Of a stretch of DNA of 64,000 bases, positions 53,024 through 61,946 are shown piece after piece (position 1 is the stretch's first letter; every line of letters starts with the position of its first letter). A program made the position numbers and the translations under genes. Source of the DNA: Sphingobacterium composti (GTDB lineage: Bacteria > Bacteroidota > Bacteroidia > Sphingobacteriales > Sphingobacteriaceae); the NCBI RefSeq assembly GCF_009829075.1, contig NZ_WUQZ01000009.1, positions 1-64,000 of the forward strand, read 5' to 3'. The notes under the pieces were generated by a model that worked only from the letters and a program-made list of their open reading frames with translations, was not told the origin of the DNA and searched no databases.

Positions 53024-55186
53024 ATGAAATTAAATCTTAAGTCAGCAGTATTAACTGCCCTTCTTTTGGGTTCAGCTTCCATGTTTAGCGCTTCCATTCC
53101 AGATGAAGGAATGTTTCCATTGAGCGAATTAAGCCGTGCAGGATTGAAAAAGGCAGGACTAAAAATTAGTGAGAAAGATATTTATAACCCTGGACAAATT
53201 GGTTTAGTGGATGCATTAGTCCAGGTGTCAGGTTGTTCAGGATCTTTTGTTTCACCAAATGGTCTAATTATCACAAATCATCACTGTGCTTTTAGTGCGG
53301 TGCAATTAGCTTCTACACCAGCAGCAAACTATTTAGAAAATGGATTTGTTGCGAGCTCTCAAGAACAAGAAATTGAAGCCAAAGGTTTGACTATCCGAAT
53401 TACTGATTCGTATGAGGATGTATCTGTACGTATTTTGAATGCTGTTGCTAATATTTCAGACCCCATAGAGCGTATTAATACAATCACAAAATTGCGTGAA
53501 CAAATTGCGAAAGAAGCCGAAGCTAAAGATCCAAGCATTAAGGCGGAAGTATCTGAAATGTTTATCGGTAAATCATACGTTTTATTCCGTTATAAAACCA
53601 TCGAAGATGTACGTTTGGTGTATATTCCTCGTCAAGATATTGGAGAATTCGGTGGCGAAACAGATAATTGGGTTTGGCCAAGACATACCGGAGATTTTTC
53701 CTTTTTAAGAGCTTATGTTTCTCCTGATGGAAAACCTGCGAAATATTCAAAAGATAACGTTCCTTACCAACCTAAAAAACATTTAAAGGTTAATTCCAAG
53801 GGTGTTGAAGAAAATGATTTTGTCTTTATTTTAGGCTATCCAGGACGCACTTTCAGACATAGACCTGCTCAATTTATTGAATATCAGCAGCAGTTTTTAT
53901 TGCCTTTTACATCAGAATTATATGATTTTCAAAATCAGCAAATGACGATGGCGGGGAAAAATGATAAAGCAACTGAATTGGCACTAGCTACGCGCATCAA
54001 ACGCAATGCAAATGTCATGAAAAATTACCGCGGTAAATTAAAAGGATTGCGCAATATTGACTTGATTGCTACGAAGCAAAAAGAAGATCAAGAATTGGCT
54101 AATTTTATTAATTCTAAACCAGAATTAAAATCGAAATACGGCTCACTAATGCAGGATATTGACCAACACTATAATTTGGTGTTTTCGGACGCTTTGCGCG
54201 AATTGTGGTTTAATAATATGTATTCGGGTATACGTACTCTTCATATAGCGAATACTATTAATTCTTTCAAAAATGCGATTTCGAAGCAATCTTCGGCTTC
54301 TGATCGCCAGAAGATATTCGATCTAAATATTGAAAACGTAAAAAAACAATTGGACGCAGTATATGAAAGTTACAATATTACTGCGGACAAAAATATTGCA
54401 GCACGTATGTTTTCTGATGCTTTAAATTTGACTGATAAGCATCGAATCCAAACGATTCAAAATAGAAATTTCGTGACTGCTGATGAGTCTTCATCATTCA
54501 TTCAAAATGCAATAGATCAATGTAAATTAAATTCCAAAGAAAGTTTATATTCTGCGGTTTTGAAAGATGCAAATACATTAGTAGACTATTCAGATGACAT
54601 TTTAAATCTTCAAAAAGAACTAGGCGCAGAGCTTGAAATCTTCAGAGAAGAACTAAGACGTCGTGAAGGTGTTTTAAATCGTCTTATGGGTGATTATGTT
54701 GCAGTGAAAGAAGTGTTTCAATCAAAAAACTTTATTCCTGACGCAAACTCAACACTACGATTGACATTCGGAAACATAAAGGGATATAGTCCTGCTGATG
54801 CAACTTACATGGCACCGTTTACAACTGTAAAAGGTCTTATTGAGAAAGGCAATTCTGGTGATCCAGAATTCGCCTATCCACAACCCATCAAAGATGCATG
54901 GTTAGCCAAAAACTTTGGACCGTACACACGCAAAGGCACTAACGATGTACCAGTAAATATCTTGTATAACATGGATACTACAGGAGGTAATTCGGGATCG
55001 CCAATTATGAATGCGTATGGCGAATTGATCGGTGTGAATTTTGACCGTTCGTACGATGCAACAATTAATGATTTCGCTTGGAATGAAAGTTATAGTCGCT
55101 CAATTGGAGTCGACATCCGCTATGTATTGTGGATTGCTGACAAAATCGATAACGCGCAATTCATTCTAAAAGAAATGGGAATTTAA
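53024..55186 (+). CDS. dpp11: S46 dipeptidyl-peptidase, DPP11-type (acidic P1)
   Basis: This periplasmic serine exopeptidase releases dipeptides from peptides and feeds amino-acid-using Bacteroidota. The 720-residue protein has a signal peptide (to about residue 24), the catalytic His in TNHHCAF (His87), Asp in RHTGDFSFLR (Asp224) and Ser in TTGGNSGSPIMN (Ser657). The residue 18 after the Ser is Arg675 (VNFDR); in the family this Arg marks DPP11 with Asp/Glu preference, where DPP7 has Gly. The open frame starts 45 codons earlier, but a -7 box TATTTTTG at 52999-53006 shows that the ATG at 53024 is the real start. Confidence 0.9.
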   Translation: MKLNLKSAVLTALLLGSASMFSASIPDEGMFPLSELSRAGLKKAGLKISEKDIYNPGQIGLVDALVQVSGCSGSFVSPNGLIITNHHCAFSAVQLASTPAANYLENGFVASSQEQEIEAKGLTIRITDSYEDVSVRILNAVANISDPIERINTITKLREQIAKEAEAKDPSIKAEVSEMFIGKSYVLFRYKTIEDVRLVYIPRQDIGEFGGETDNWVWPRHTGDFSFLRAYVSPDGKPAKYSKDNVPYQPKKHLKVNSKGVEENDFVFILGYPGRTFRHRPAQFIEYQQQFLLPFTSELYDFQNQQMTMAGKNDKATELALATRIKRNANVMKNYRGKLKGLRNIDLIATKQKEDQELANFINSKPELKSKYGSLMQDIDQHYNLVFSDALRELWFNNMYSGIRTLHIANTINSFKNAISKQSSASDRQKIFDLNIENVKKQLDAVYESYNITADKNIAARMFSDALNLTDKHRIQTIQNRNFVTADESSSFIQNAIDQCKLNSKESLYSAVLKDANTLVDYSDDILNLQKELGAELEIFREELRRREGVLNRLMGDYVAVKEVFQSKNFIPDANSTLRLTFGNIKGYSPADATYMAPFTTVKGLIEKGNSGDPEFAYPQPIKDAWLAKNFGPYTRKGTNDVPVNILYNMDTTGGNSGSPIMNAYGELIGVNFDRSYDATINDFAWNESYSRSIGVDIRYVLWIADKIDNAQFILKEMGI

Positions 55187-55213
55187 TAAAGAGGTGCTTC
55201 CTGCACCTCTTTA
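55187..55213 (+). terminator. Terminator after dpp11
   Basis: A perfect stem TAAAGAGGTGC/GCACCTCTTTA (55187-55197 with 55203-55213) with loop TTCCT starts right after the stop codon. Confidence 0.88.
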
Positions 55214-55236
55214 TATATTAATATTTATCAACACTT

Positions 55237-55920
55237 ATGAAATTTATATTTACAGGCATTAGTTTTCTATTAGTTCTATTATCATTCGGACAAACTAAAC
55301 TATCAAATACAGAAGCCTTCAAAATAATTGATAAATCAAAAGTTCAAGTGTTGGACGTTCGAACAGCGGAGGAATTTAGTAAAGGGCATTTGAAAAATTC
55401 TATTAATATAAATTGGAATGACCGAGACAACTTTGAAAAAGCAACCAATACGAATCTAGACAAAAATAATCCAGTCTATGTTTACTGCTTATCAGGAGGT
55501 CGATCGAGTAAAGCTGCTCAATATTTGGTGGAGCAAGGTTATGAAGTTTTTGAAATCGACGGTGGAATGATGAAATGGGAAGCTGCTAATTTGCCCATAG
55601 TATCTTTGAATAATAAATCAGCTAGCCTCAGCTTTGATGATTACAAATCGCTAACGCGAAGTCATCCAAAAGTATTGATTAACTTTTCTGCCGACTGGTG
55701 CGCCCCTTGTAGAGAAATGGCACCAATTATTGACAAAATTGCCGAGAACTATAAAGATAAAGTGAAGGTTATCAAGATTGATGCAGATGAAAATAAAACC
55801 TTATTAAAACAATTGGGAATCACAAGTATTCCTCAGTTATTAGTATTCAAAAACGGTAAAAAAATTTGGTCGAAATCGGGTTTAGTCGACATTAATACGT
55901 TGGAGAAAAAATTAAATTAA
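55237..55920 (+). CDS. Secreted rhodanese-thioredoxin fusion
   Basis: The 227-residue protein has a signal peptide (about residues 1-18, LSFGQ), a rhodanese domain (VLDVRTAEEFSKGHLKNSININ, active-site Cys in VYCLSGGRSSKA) and a thioredoxin domain (VLINFSADWCAPCREMAPII, with IPQLLVFKNG). Both catalytic motifs are intact. It would act in the periplasm in sulfur transfer or thiol-disulfide exchange. It is followed 3 nt later by a DUF423 membrane gene, so the two form an operon. Substrate unknown. Confidence 0.9.
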   Translation: MKFIFTGISFLLVLLSFGQTKLSNTEAFKIIDKSKVQVLDVRTAEEFSKGHLKNSININWNDRDNFEKATNTNLDKNNPVYVYCLSGGRSSKAAQYLVEQGYEVFEIDGGMMKWEAANLPIVSLNNKSASLSFDDYKSLTRSHPKVLINFSADWCAPCREMAPIIDKIAENYKDKVKVIKIDADENKTLLKQLGITSIPQLLVFKNGKKIWSKSGLVDINTLEKKLN

Positions 55921-55923
55921 ACA

Positions 55924-56301
55924 ATGAATACAACCACACTTGTCATCGCAACATTATTCGGTAGTAGCTCTATTATCTTAGGCGCTTTCGGCGCTCACGC
56001 TTTTAAGAAAATACTTTCAGCCGAAAAACTCGCTTCATTTGAAGTCGGCATCCGTTACCAAATGTATTCAGCTTTAGCTTTGTTAATATTAGGCTTTCAA
56101 TTGGATTTTGATATTTACTATGAACGATTAGCTGTATATGGAATTACTGCTGGTAATATCCTATTCTCATTTAGCATTTACTTCTTATCCTTTGCTGAAT
56201 ATTGGAAAAAGAATTTAAAATTCTTAGGACCTATCACTCCACTTGGAGGGCTATTTATGATTGTTGGATGGATATCGCTGTTGTTATCTTTTTTGAAATA
56301 A
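55924..56301 (+). CDS. DUF423 membrane protein
   Basis: The 125-residue protein has four hydrophobic helices, with the family start GSSSIILGAFGAHAFKKILSAEKLASFEVGIRYQMYSALALL and the C-terminal ITPLGGLFMIVGWISLL. This matches DUF423 (YwdK-like) membrane proteins, whose function is not known. It is directly behind the rhodanese-thioredoxin gene. Confidence 0.88.
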   Translation: MNTTTLVIATLFGSSSIILGAFGAHAFKKILSAEKLASFEVGIRYQMYSALALLILGFQLDFDIYYERLAVYGITAGNILFSFSIYFLSFAEYWKKNLKFLGPITPLGGLFMIVGWISLLLSFLK

Positions 56302-56366
56302 ATATCAATTAAACATCAAAAAATTCAATCAAAATAACTTTCTTTACATAGATAAATAAACTAATT

Positions 56367-56798
56367 ATGAGGAAAGTTATTTTACCTGCGATTCTTGCCT
56401 TTTTATTTGCAAGTTGCCAACAAAATTCTCAAAACCAAAATACCAAAATTGATTCTGCCAATCTAGAAACACCGTCGATAGGTGGTCTTAAAGACAAACA
56501 TGGTTGTCTTACATCTGCTGGGCAAACTTGGTCACAGATTAAAAATGATTGTATACAGGTATTTTCGGTTGGAGTACGTTTAAATCCAATACAAGTAGAT
56601 TCAACGCAAGCTATTATAAGTGCTTTTGTAGTTCCCAATGACGATAGTACGGGTTATGAATTGTTTTTACCAGAGGAAGAGGAAACATTTATTTTGGAGC
56701 AACAATCTCCAACTACTTTTTCAAAAAATCAATACATTTATAATAAAGACACGGGTGAATTACTAATAAACAAAGTGCTATCCTATAAAAGTGAATAA
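56367..56798 (+). CDS. Small lipoprotein with a GCLTSAG-TWS motif
   Basis: The 143-residue protein has a lipobox LFASC-Q (Cys at about residue 17) and a low-complexity Asn/Gln linker. The segment KHGCLTSAGQTWSQIKNDCIQVF has two Cys that may form a disulfide; I have seen this type of motif in uncharacterised lipoproteins of Bacteroidota, with no known role. It starts the run leading to the methyltransferase gene (gap of 6 nt). Confidence 0.65.
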   Translation: MRKVILPAILAFLFASCQQNSQNQNTKIDSANLETPSIGGLKDKHGCLTSAGQTWSQIKNDCIQVFSVGVRLNPIQVDSTQAIISAFVVPNDDSTGYELFLPEEEETFILEQQSPTTFSKNQYIYNKDTGELLINKVLSYKSE

Positions 56799-56804
56799 GA
56801 ATAC

Positions 56805-57533
56805 ATGTTGAACATTTACGATCCAGCATTTGTTAAGAAATTGTTCAATAGAATGTCAGCATCTTATGAACGCATGAATTATATTACCTCTCTGGGATTT
56901 TCACTTATCTGGCGACACCAGTTTATTGATACAATAAAAACTTCTGATCAACCAGTACAAGTGTTAGATTTGCTATCAGGACTGGGCGAAAATTGGTCAA
57001 TATTACTTAAAAAATTTCCAAACGGTAAATTTGTAGCACTTGATTTTTCGGAAAGTATGATTCAATCGAGCAGTAAAAAAAATCATAAGAAGCTGAATAA
57101 CCGTTTTTTGATTCTTCAGCAAGACATTTTAGCTAATGAATTGCATGAAGGAAAATATGATATTATCACTTGTGCTTTTGGATTGAAAACATTCGATGAG
57201 GAACAATTACAACAGTTAGCTAAGAGAGTTTTTAATGCATTAAAAAAAGATGGTAAGTTCTCTTTTATTGAAATATCAATGCCTCCAAATAAAATTTTAT
57301 GTTTCTTTTATAAGCTTTATTTATCTAAGATAATACCAGTTTTAGGGAGTCTATTTTTAGGCAATCCTTCAGATTACAAATTGCTTTGGGTTTATACCGA
57401 AAAGTTTAAAAATTGCAATAAAGCTAAACTAATTTTCGAAGAAAATGGTTTACATGTAAAATATAAAAGCTATTTTTTCGGATGTGCTACTGGTTTAATC
57501 GGCACCAAACAACCCACTACTAACACTTTATAA
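56805..57533 (+). CDS. UbiE-like SAM-dependent methyltransferase
   Basis: The 242-residue class I methyltransferase has the UbiE/MenG-type start FNRMSASYERMNYITSLGFSLIWRHQ, a glycine-rich motif I in VLDLLSGLGENW, acidic motif II in FVALDFSESMI and the later DIITCAFGLKTF. Motif I is unusual (LLSGLGENW instead of the VATGTGD type), so I would not call it the menaquinone enzyme; a paralogue acting on another small molecule is likelier. It sits 3 nt before the DUF4256 gene. Confidence 0.78.
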   Translation: MLNIYDPAFVKKLFNRMSASYERMNYITSLGFSLIWRHQFIDTIKTSDQPVQVLDLLSGLGENWSILLKKFPNGKFVALDFSESMIQSSSKKNHKKLNNRFLILQQDILANELHEGKYDIITCAFGLKTFDEEQLQQLAKRVFNALKKDGKFSFIEISMPPNKILCFFYKLYLSKIIPVLGSLFLGNPSDYKLLWVYTEKFKNCNKAKLIFEENGLHVKYKSYFFGCATGLIGTKQPTTNTL

Positions 57534-57536
57534 ATC

Positions 57537-58091
57537 ATGATATTAACAAAAAAACAACAAACAGAACTTCTTTCTATTCTCGAGAAAAGATTTTTAAAAA
57601 ATATCCAGCGCCATCCGGATATCTCATGGGACACTGTAGTAGATAAATTAAATAAGAATTCAAAAATTTTTGAAGTACTGTTTAAAATGGAAGAAACTGG
57701 TGGTGAACCGGATGTAGTACAATTAAGCGAAAGCACTTCGAATATTATCTTTGTCGATTGTTCTAAAGAAACACCTAAAGGACGACGTAGCATTTGTTAT
57801 GATCATGAAGCGTTAGAATCTAGAAAACAATACAAACCAGATGATTCTGCAATCAATATGGCGGCAGAGATAGGCATAGATATGCTGGACGAAAATGAAT
57901 ATTTTGCTTTGCAAAAATTAGATGAATTTGATTTAAAAACATCTAGTTGGATTAAAACGCCTAAAGATATACGCTCACGTGGTGGCGCATTATTCGGAGA
58001 TAAAAGATTTGGTAGAGTTTTCATATACCATAATGGGGCAGATTCATACTATGGTGTCAGAGGCTTCAGAGGTATGCTGCGTATCAATTAG
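57537..58091 (+). CDS. DUF4256-family protein
   Basis: The 184-residue cytoplasmic protein matches the DUF4256 pattern: MEETGGEPDVVQL, DCSKETPKGRRSICYDHEALE, SWIKTPKDIRSRGGALFGDKRFGRVFIYHNGADSYYGVRGFRG. Length and conserved C-terminus are typical. Function unknown. It begins 3 nt after the methyltransferase stop, so the two are co-transcribed. Confidence 0.88.
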   Translation: MILTKKQQTELLSILEKRFLKNIQRHPDISWDTVVDKLNKNSKIFEVLFKMEETGGEPDVVQLSESTSNIIFVDCSKETPKGRRSICYDHEALESRKQYKPDDSAINMAAEIGIDMLDENEYFALQKLDEFDLKTSSWIKTPKDIRSRGGALFGDKRFGRVFIYHNGADSYYGVRGFRGMLRIN

Positions 58092-58175
58092 ACATATTTT
58101 AATAAAAATTTCCTATTAATCATAAATTATCAGTAAATTAAAATTTCAATTTCGATGACCGCTATATAAACAAGA

Positions 58176-58805
58176 ATGTTATTTAAAAGTCTTGGGTTTA
58201 CAGCTCAAAATAAAATCAAAACGACTACATTAGTTTTCTCTGTTCTTTGTTTGATTCTACTTACAAATATACAAGAGAGAATGATGATCAAACGACTCAA
58301 TGAAACAGTAACTTCCATTTACGAGGATAGAGTCGTAGTGGGTAATTATATTCTACAGCTCTCGAATCATTTTGAAGAAATAACCCAACTTTTAAAATCA
58401 GGAAATAGGGAATCACCGAATAAACTTAATAGCTTACTTGCTGAAATTGATTCAATAAACATTGAATACGACAAAACTTATCTCACAGAAACTGAAAAAG
58501 TAAATTTTAAAAAATTCACAGCTTATTCAATTCAAATAAAAAATTCTATCCAATCAAATAACACTGCAGAGGCACTAAGTGCTAGTTTGGAAGCTGAAAA
58601 GATACTTAAGGTATTATCCTCTATTCAGGTAGAAGAAGGCAAAGAAAAATTAGATGAAGTTTTGGGAATGACCAATACTAGAAGTATTCTTTCCTATTTA
58701 GAAATAGTAATAATTATCGTCATTTCAATCCTAATTCAGAAAATTATATTATCTACAAAACCATTAATTGTTAACAAAACAAAAGATACTCATCACCTCA
58801 ATTAA
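58176..58805 (+). CDS. Two-helix membrane protein with four-helix-bundle sensor-like domain
   Basis: The 209-residue protein has a membrane helix at about 17-33, a periplasmic helical region of about 135 residues (NETVTSIYEDRVVVGNYILQLSNHF..., typical of 4HB_MCP sensor domains), a second helix at about 172-190, and a short tail of about 18 residues. No HAMP, kinase or methyl-accepting signalling domain follows. It may be a stand-alone sensor or a truncated chemoreceptor-like protein. The gene stands alone. Confidence 0.65.
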   Translation: MLFKSLGFTAQNKIKTTTLVFSVLCLILLTNIQERMMIKRLNETVTSIYEDRVVVGNYILQLSNHFEEITQLLKSGNRESPNKLNSLLAEIDSINIEYDKTYLTETEKVNFKKFTAYSIQIKNSIQSNNTAEALSASLEAEKILKVLSSIQVEEGKEKLDEVLGMTNTRSILSYLEIVIIIVISILIQKIILSTKPLIVNKTKDTHHLN

Positions 58806-59065
58806 TTTAATTTTTTTCAAAAAAAAACCAAAAATATTAAATAATCCTCTAATAAAGACTACAACATTTGTTTGAGAAGGTTTTCATAACTAAGAATACC
58901 TTTTAATAACATAATTTTTATTTTTATGATTAAAGTTTTATAACTTTAATTTATCTAATAAGATAACTAACATCCTTCATTAAAGGAGATTTATTAAATC
59001 CAATTACTTAACTTAAATTAACTTACTCAATCTGTAAAGATTAGCACCTTGAATTAACTTAATTT
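58806..59065 (+). promoter_or_regulatory. 260-bp gap with a small hairpin
   Basis: This AT-rich stretch has no open frame. The one clear structure is a perfect 9-bp stem ATTAAAGTT/AACTTTAAT with a TTAT loop (58929-58950). I see no canonical promoter pair. Confidence 0.4.
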
Positions 59066-61381
59066 ATGAAAAAATCAATTTTAAGTATAGTTATACTATT
59101 TAATTTTCTACATAGTTATGCGCAATTTAGTTGGTCATATAGCAATTATGGTACAGATGAATATGATACTAAAAAATTTGCTAATTATGATTGGGTGAAT
59201 CCTGTAGGACATTTTCACAGAGTTTTGAAAAATGGGAAATGGGGATTGACAGATCCACACGATAAGTTGATAGTGCCAATAGAATACAATCAATTTCTAT
59301 CTGCGGATATGTACGGAAATTATGTTGCGAGGAAAGGCAACAAGTACGGCATTTTTAATGATAAAGGCATTTTGATCTGTCCTTTTGAATTTGATTACAT
59401 TCACCCTGCTGCGACTGTAGAAAATCAATATAAAATAGCCGTAAAAAACAATTTATATGGTATGATTGATAAATACGGTAAGGTCATAGTTCCCTTTCAA
59501 TATAAAGTATTATACAGTGACTCAGATGGATTGACACAAGGTTATGATGGGCAAAAATGGGTAAAACATTTGATGAATGGTGATTTACTGAAAATTGAAA
59601 ATGTCAAATTAGTAGAATACCTGAATGAACATTACTATAAAGTTACTTACTCAGATAATGAGCACGCTGTAATTGATCACGCACAACACATCATAATTCC
59701 AAAAAGCAAAAGTACTTATTACAATTTTGCTGGATTTAAAGACAAAAGATGGCTTACGGTTATTGATGAAAATAAAAAACGAGGATTATGGGATGTATTA
59801 AACAAAAAATGGATTATTGAACCAAAATATAACCTAATTGGGACCAGATTTAATAAATATTTGTTTACTAAAAACATCATTACCGTAAACGAAAATGGAC
59901 AAGAAATACGAAAAGCCTTTGATGAATTTTGGGATTTGAACAATAATTTGATCTTCAGTGGATACACAGATGATATACATACAAATGATTTACCTGAAAA
60001 CATGGTACTTCTTAAAAAGGATAACACGTGGTGGCTGCACGATGCTAATTTTAAGCAAATATGGGCTGACGCTTTTAAGTCGAAAAAAGATATTTCTAAG
60101 AATTATACAGATCCTAATTCAAGCATACAATTTTTAGTATTCAATACTGACAATGGATGGGGCATAATGGATCAAAATAAAAAAATAATTGTTCAACCTC
60201 AATATTATGAACATAATAAAGCTGATCCATTTAGTTTTTATGAAGGTCCCAATGGAAAAAGAATATATAGTGCATACAAAAAAATAAACGGTTACAATAA
60301 ATATGGGTTGCTACGTGGTGATGGAGAGGAGATCATACCATTTACTCATGATTATTTGTTTTACAGTTCCTTAATTCATCCATACTATTATACAGCCGAA
60401 ACCAATGGAAACTTCAAAGTCGGAAATGCAGATACCAAAAAAATTATTTTTGAAGCCACGAATCAGCCTAGATTAGATGGACCACATTTTATGCATTATG
60501 ATAATTTGAATAATCCTTCGAGTTATTATGTAGATAAAATCAAAAACAAAGATGGATATCGATCTATTTTTGATTTGGAAAATATGAAATATCAGAGTTC
60601 TTCAAAATTTCATTACAATGCAAAGGTGAATTTTGATGAAAGTTTTATAGTCGAAAATTCCGCTGGTAAAATGGCGATTGTTGGATCAAATGGAAACTTA
60701 TTAACTGACTTTGAATTCGATGTACTGTATCAATCGCCGAATAATACATTAATTTTTGCAATGAAAAACAACAAAACAGGTTTTATTAACGGAAAAGGAA
60801 AAGTGATAATTCCGCTGATACATGATGTTGTCAGAAATGTACTTGGTGACCCAATTCCACAGGCCATGAATCAATACGGATATAGCGAAGATCTAAAAAG
60901 TAATGGAAAATTAATTCATTATGATGAAAAAGGAAATAAAATAAACCCGAGTAGATATAATTTACCAGAGAACGTCATTCTCCAAAATAGGAACGTGGGA
61001 CGACGAAACGTAGAACTTGCCTACACAGGCAATTCTATTTTGATTGATGTATTCGAAAAGCCAATTAACTACAATTATAACCTAATATTAGATGATGGTT
61101 TGATAGACATGTCTCCTGAAAAGAAAGGCGAAAAGCAACAATTATTCTATTTTACAGGAGGTATAGAACCTTTTGAAAGAAATGGAAAGTTTGGTTATTT
61201 TGATTTTTTTGGAAACATAGTAATCGAACCAATTTATCAAAAGGCTTCACCTATGACTATTTTAGGTTATTGTTATGTGATGAAAGACAATGAATATTTC
61301 CTGATCAACAATCAGGGCGAAAGATTACCCTTCACTGATTACCACCTCCATATGTACAAGGCTAAAAATAAGATTAACTAG
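59066..61381 (+). CDS. Secreted WG-repeat protein
   Basis: The 771-residue protein has a signal peptide (to about residue 19, SYAQ) and about nine WG-type beta-repeats spread along its length, for example NGKWGLTDPHDKLIVPIEYN, GNKYGIFNDKGILICPFEFD, NNLYGMIDKYGKVIVPFQYK, KTGFINGKGKVIIPLIHD and KFGYFDFFGNIVIEPIYQ. WG proteins are thought to form repeat scaffolds for binding, with no catalytic site. Repeats in the middle third are more diverged. It is likely periplasmic or surface exposed, since the signal has no lipobox. Confidence 0.85.
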   Translation: MKKSILSIVILFNFLHSYAQFSWSYSNYGTDEYDTKKFANYDWVNPVGHFHRVLKNGKWGLTDPHDKLIVPIEYNQFLSADMYGNYVARKGNKYGIFNDKGILICPFEFDYIHPAATVENQYKIAVKNNLYGMIDKYGKVIVPFQYKVLYSDSDGLTQGYDGQKWVKHLMNGDLLKIENVKLVEYLNEHYYKVTYSDNEHAVIDHAQHIIIPKSKSTYYNFAGFKDKRWLTVIDENKKRGLWDVLNKKWIIEPKYNLIGTRFNKYLFTKNIITVNENGQEIRKAFDEFWDLNNNLIFSGYTDDIHTNDLPENMVLLKKDNTWWLHDANFKQIWADAFKSKKDISKNYTDPNSSIQFLVFNTDNGWGIMDQNKKIIVQPQYYEHNKADPFSFYEGPNGKRIYSAYKKINGYNKYGLLRGDGEEIIPFTHDYLFYSSLIHPYYYTAETNGNFKVGNADTKKIIFEATNQPRLDGPHFMHYDNLNNPSSYYVDKIKNKDGYRSIFDLENMKYQSSSKFHYNAKVNFDESFIVENSAGKMAIVGSNGNLLTDFEFDVLYQSPNNTLIFAMKNNKTGFINGKGKVIIPLIHDVVRNVLGDPIPQAMNQYGYSEDLKSNGKLIHYDEKGNKINPSRYNLPENVILQNRNVGRRNVELAYTGNSILIDVFEKPINYNYNLILDDGLIDMSPEKKGEKQQLFYFTGGIEPFERNGKFGYFDFFGNIVIEPIYQKASPMTILGYCYVMKDNEYFLINNQGERLPFTDYHLHMYKAKNKIN

Positions 61382-61422
61382 CATCCTAATTAAATAATGT
61401 ATATTCATAAAATAACTTAAAA

Positions 61423-61452
61423 TTGACAAATAGGTTTAAATATATTTGTCAA
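61423..61452 (+). promoter_or_regulatory. Perfect 10-bp inverted repeat upstream of crcB
   Basis: TTGACAAATA (61423-61432) is exactly inverted at 61443-61452 with a 10-nt spacer, 30 bp before the crcB start. It may be an operator or a 5'-UTR hairpin. It does not match the fluoride riboswitch consensus. Confidence 0.55.
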
Positions 61453-61482
61453 ATTAATACGGGAATAAAAACTACAATAAAT

Positions 61483-61854
61483 ATGAAAATACTGTTAGCA
61501 ATTGGATTAGGCAGCTTTATAGGTGGAATATGCAGATATTTATTATCCCAAATTATACACATAAAGACGGAGTCCTTGTTTCCAATGAGTACATTTATCG
61601 TAAATATAATAGGATCCTTTGCTATTGGTTTAGTATTTGCATTGGCTGCCAAGGGTGATATTTCTAAAGAATTCCAATTATTTCTTGCCACTGGGGTATT
61701 AGGGGGATTTACTACGTATTCTGCATTTTCTAATGAAACATTTATTCTTATGCGTGATGGTCATTTGGTGTTTGCATTAATTTATATTCTAACGAGTATT
61801 ACAATTGGATTATTAGCGACTTTTTTGGGATATTCAATCTTAAAATTATTCTAA
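61483..61854 (+). CDS. crcB: Fluoride exporter CrcB/Fluc
   Basis: The 123-residue membrane protein has four helices and the family blocks GSFIGGICRYLLS, MSTFIVNIIGSFAIG and GVLGGFTTYSAFSNE (the fluoride-coordinating Phe/Thr/Ser region). Fluc proteins form dual-topology dimers that expel fluoride. The open frame extends 20 codons upstream from a TTG, but that part covers a palindrome and the ATG at 61483 starts directly with the first helix. The gene stands alone. Confidence 0.93.
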   Translation: MKILLAIGLGSFIGGICRYLLSQIIHIKTESLFPMSTFIVNIIGSFAIGLVFALAAKGDISKEFQLFLATGVLGGFTTYSAFSNETFILMRDGHLVFALIYILTSITIGLLATFLGYSILKLF

Positions 61855-61888
61855 TACTTGAACACTATTATCATGCTATGCAACAAAC

Positions 61889-61913
61889 AAGGCGACTATT
61901 AATCAGTCGCCTT
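61889..61913. terminator. Hairpin between crcB and the FAS1 gene
   Basis: AAGGCGACT and AGTCGCCTT (61889-61897 with 61905-61913) form a 9-bp stem with a 7-nt loop. It is followed by TTGTTTGTT on the minus strand, so it mainly ends the FAS1 gene but can serve both convergent genes. Confidence 0.75.
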
Positions 61914-61946
61914 GAAGCACTATTATAAATTATGAAAAACCACTAA

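Noticed and set aside
56805-57533. Assignment as MenG/UbiE of the menaquinone pathway
   Set aside because: Motif I (LLSGLGENW) departs from the usual MenG form, so only a UbiE-like methyltransferase is called.
61382-61482. Fluoride riboswitch upstream of crcB
   Set aside because: The conserved GGNGAUGGNGUUCGCC-like core is not present; only an AT-rich inverted repeat is seen.
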